Position numbers and translations under genes: made by a program
Shown: in pieces, positions 14,260 to 15,001 of the stretch
Numbering within the stretch: position 1 is the first letter of the stretch
Layout: each line of letters starts with the position of its first letter
Notes under the pieces: generated by a model
What the model saw: only the letters and a program-made list of their open reading frames with translations
Told to the model about the DNA's origin: nothing
Databases searched by the model: none
DNA from: JAGKXC01 sp964554385
Lineage (GTDB): Bacteria > Bacteroidota > Bacteroidia > NS11-12g > UBA955
NCBI GenBank assembly: GCA_964554385.1
Contig: CAZKOM010000056.1
Location: 1-15,001, forward strand
Direction: 5' to 3'
DNA: 15,001 nucleotides

Positions 14260-15001
14260 ATGTTCAAAGGTAAACAACAACTACATATTCTCGTATCCAC
14301 GGCCATTTTTCTTTGCCTATTTTTTGAGACAAAATATGCGCACGGTAACACCCGAATATACAATAATGAAATAAAACCTAACCCTCCGGCAATACAAACT
14401 GGTGCCGAACAATTTTCACAATATATTTGGAGATTAAAGGGTAAACGTGTAATGGTAATAGCCAATCAAACATCGGTTGTCAACGGTGTCCATTTGGTTG
14501 ATACTCTTTTAAAATATGGAATAAAAATTACTGGTGTTTTTGCACCTGAACATGGATTTCGAGGAACCGCAGCTAATGGAGAACATGTTTCGAATCAAAT
14601 CGATGTAAAAACGGGACTTCCCATTTATTCACTCTACGGTTCTAATTATAAACCTACAAAAGCGCAGTTGGAAAACTGTGATGTATTATTATTTGATATT
14701 CAAGATGTTGGAGTACGATTTTACACATATTTAACAACCATGCACTTCGCAATGCAAGCCTGTAGCGAAAATCATAAAACATTTATAGTACTTGATCGGC
14801 CGAATCCCAATGGATACTTTGTAGATGGACCGATTCTTCAAAAAGGATTGGAAAGTATGGTTGGAATTCACCCGATTCCATTAGTCCATGGGATGACCCT
14901 GGGGGAGCTTTCTTATATGATTCTCGGAGCACATTGGCTTCCTATTCCCATTCCAAGTACTGGAAATAAAAGTAAAACACCCTCTAAAAATCCTGTACCC
15001 G
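14260..15001 (+). CDS. NamZ-type exo-beta-N-acetylmuramidase (DUF1343), 3' end beyond window
   Basis: 247 codons are visible and the frame is open to the window edge. A signal-like N-terminus (residues 1-28, core ILVSTAIFLCLFF) suggests export to the periplasm or beyond. The family hallmarks follow: GAEQ (48-51), KGKRVMVIANQTSVV (60-74), FAPEHGFRG (94-102) with the conserved Glu, DIQDVGVRFYTYLTTM (146-161), VLDRPNPNG (177-185) and HGMTLGEL (210-217). Characterised DUF1343 members (NamZ of Bacillus subtilis and Tannerella forsythia) release terminal N-acetylmuramic acid from peptidoglycan fragments, so the role is wall turnover and MurNAc salvage. An in-frame ATG at 14257 directly before is equally possible and would overlap the permease start codon. 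No other start retains the signal peptide. The gene is divergent from the permease with no intergenic space. Confidence 0.92.
   Translation, partial: MFKGKQQLHILVSTAIFLCLFFETKYAHGNTRIYNNEIKPNPPAIQTGAEQFSQYIWRLKGKRVMVIANQTSVVNGVHLVDTLLKYGIKITGVFAPEHGFRGTAANGEHVSNQIDVKTGLPIYSLYGSNYKPTKAQLENCDVLLFDIQDVGVRFYTYLTTMHFAMQACSENHKTFIVLDRPNPNGYFVDGPILQKGLESMVGIHPIPLVHGMTLGELSYMILGAHWLPIPIPSTGNKSKTPSKNPVP
14265..14272 (-). promoter_or_regulatory. Candidate -7 element for the permease gene, inside the NamZ coding sequence
   Basis: TACCTTTG on the minus strand matches TAnnTTTG and ends six bases before the permease ATG, which would imply a leaderless or nearly leaderless mRNA. The -33 position reads TACG rather than TTTG. 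Weak evidence. Confidence 0.22.

Noticed and set aside
14259..14465. N-terminal extension of the permease to an ATG at 14465 (479 residues).
   Set aside because: The extra 69 residues are not family-like and are antisense to the well-supported NamZ signal peptide and first domain. MNSWERW at 14258 starts the family pattern.

Overview
The window looks like chromosomal DNA of a member of the Bacteroidota, most likely the Flavobacteriia/Flavobacteriales. The evidence is AT-rich coding sequence, TTTG-N19-TAnnTTTG type promoters, very few Shine-Dalgarno sequences, and a large cysteine-rich secreted protein of the type seen in gliding, type IX-secreting Bacteroidota. A run of 10 Ns (2173-2182) inside a gene suggests a draft or scaffolded assembly. 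I see no tRNA, rRNA, CRISPR array, insertion sequence or prophage gene. No gene-free stretch exceeds 300 bases.

Layout. (1) 1-1562, minus: the N-terminal 520 codons of a large exported cysteine-rich surface protein, with a near-consensus promoter and a 5'-leader hairpin. (2) 1725-2992, plus: an M24 Xaa-Pro aminopeptidase whose reading frame is broken only by the N gap. (3) 3009-3680, minus: protein-L-isoaspartate methyltransferase, convergent with (2). (4) 3748-7059, plus: a tight three-gene unit made of a degenerate Gfo/Idh/MocA-type protein, a lipoprotein and a membrane polyprenyl-phosphate sugar-1-phosphate transferase. It is probably an envelope or exopolysaccharide module. (5) 7132-10875, plus: a three-gene overlapping operon made of an ABC-exporter membrane domain with no ATPase domain, a HlyD-type periplasmic adaptor and a TolC-type outer-membrane channel. 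Together these form a type I-secretion-like envelope conduit without its motor. (6) 11053-13005, plus: gyrB, followed by a strong intrinsic terminator. (7) 13026-14258, minus: a LolC/LolE/FtsX-like ABC permease whose last codons overlap the gyrB terminator. (8) 14260 to the window end, plus: the N-terminal part of a NamZ/DUF1343 exo-beta-N-acetylmuramidase, divergent from (7) with start codons that touch or overlap.

The theme is cell-envelope biology (surface protein, sugar transferase, tripartite exporter, lipoprotein-type permease, peptidoglycan recycling) mixed with housekeeping genes (gyrB, pcm, aminopeptidase). The most unusual items are the NBD-less exporter operon, the Gfo/Idh/MocA relative that has lost its catalytic signature, and the head-to-head permease/NamZ pair with no intergenic space.
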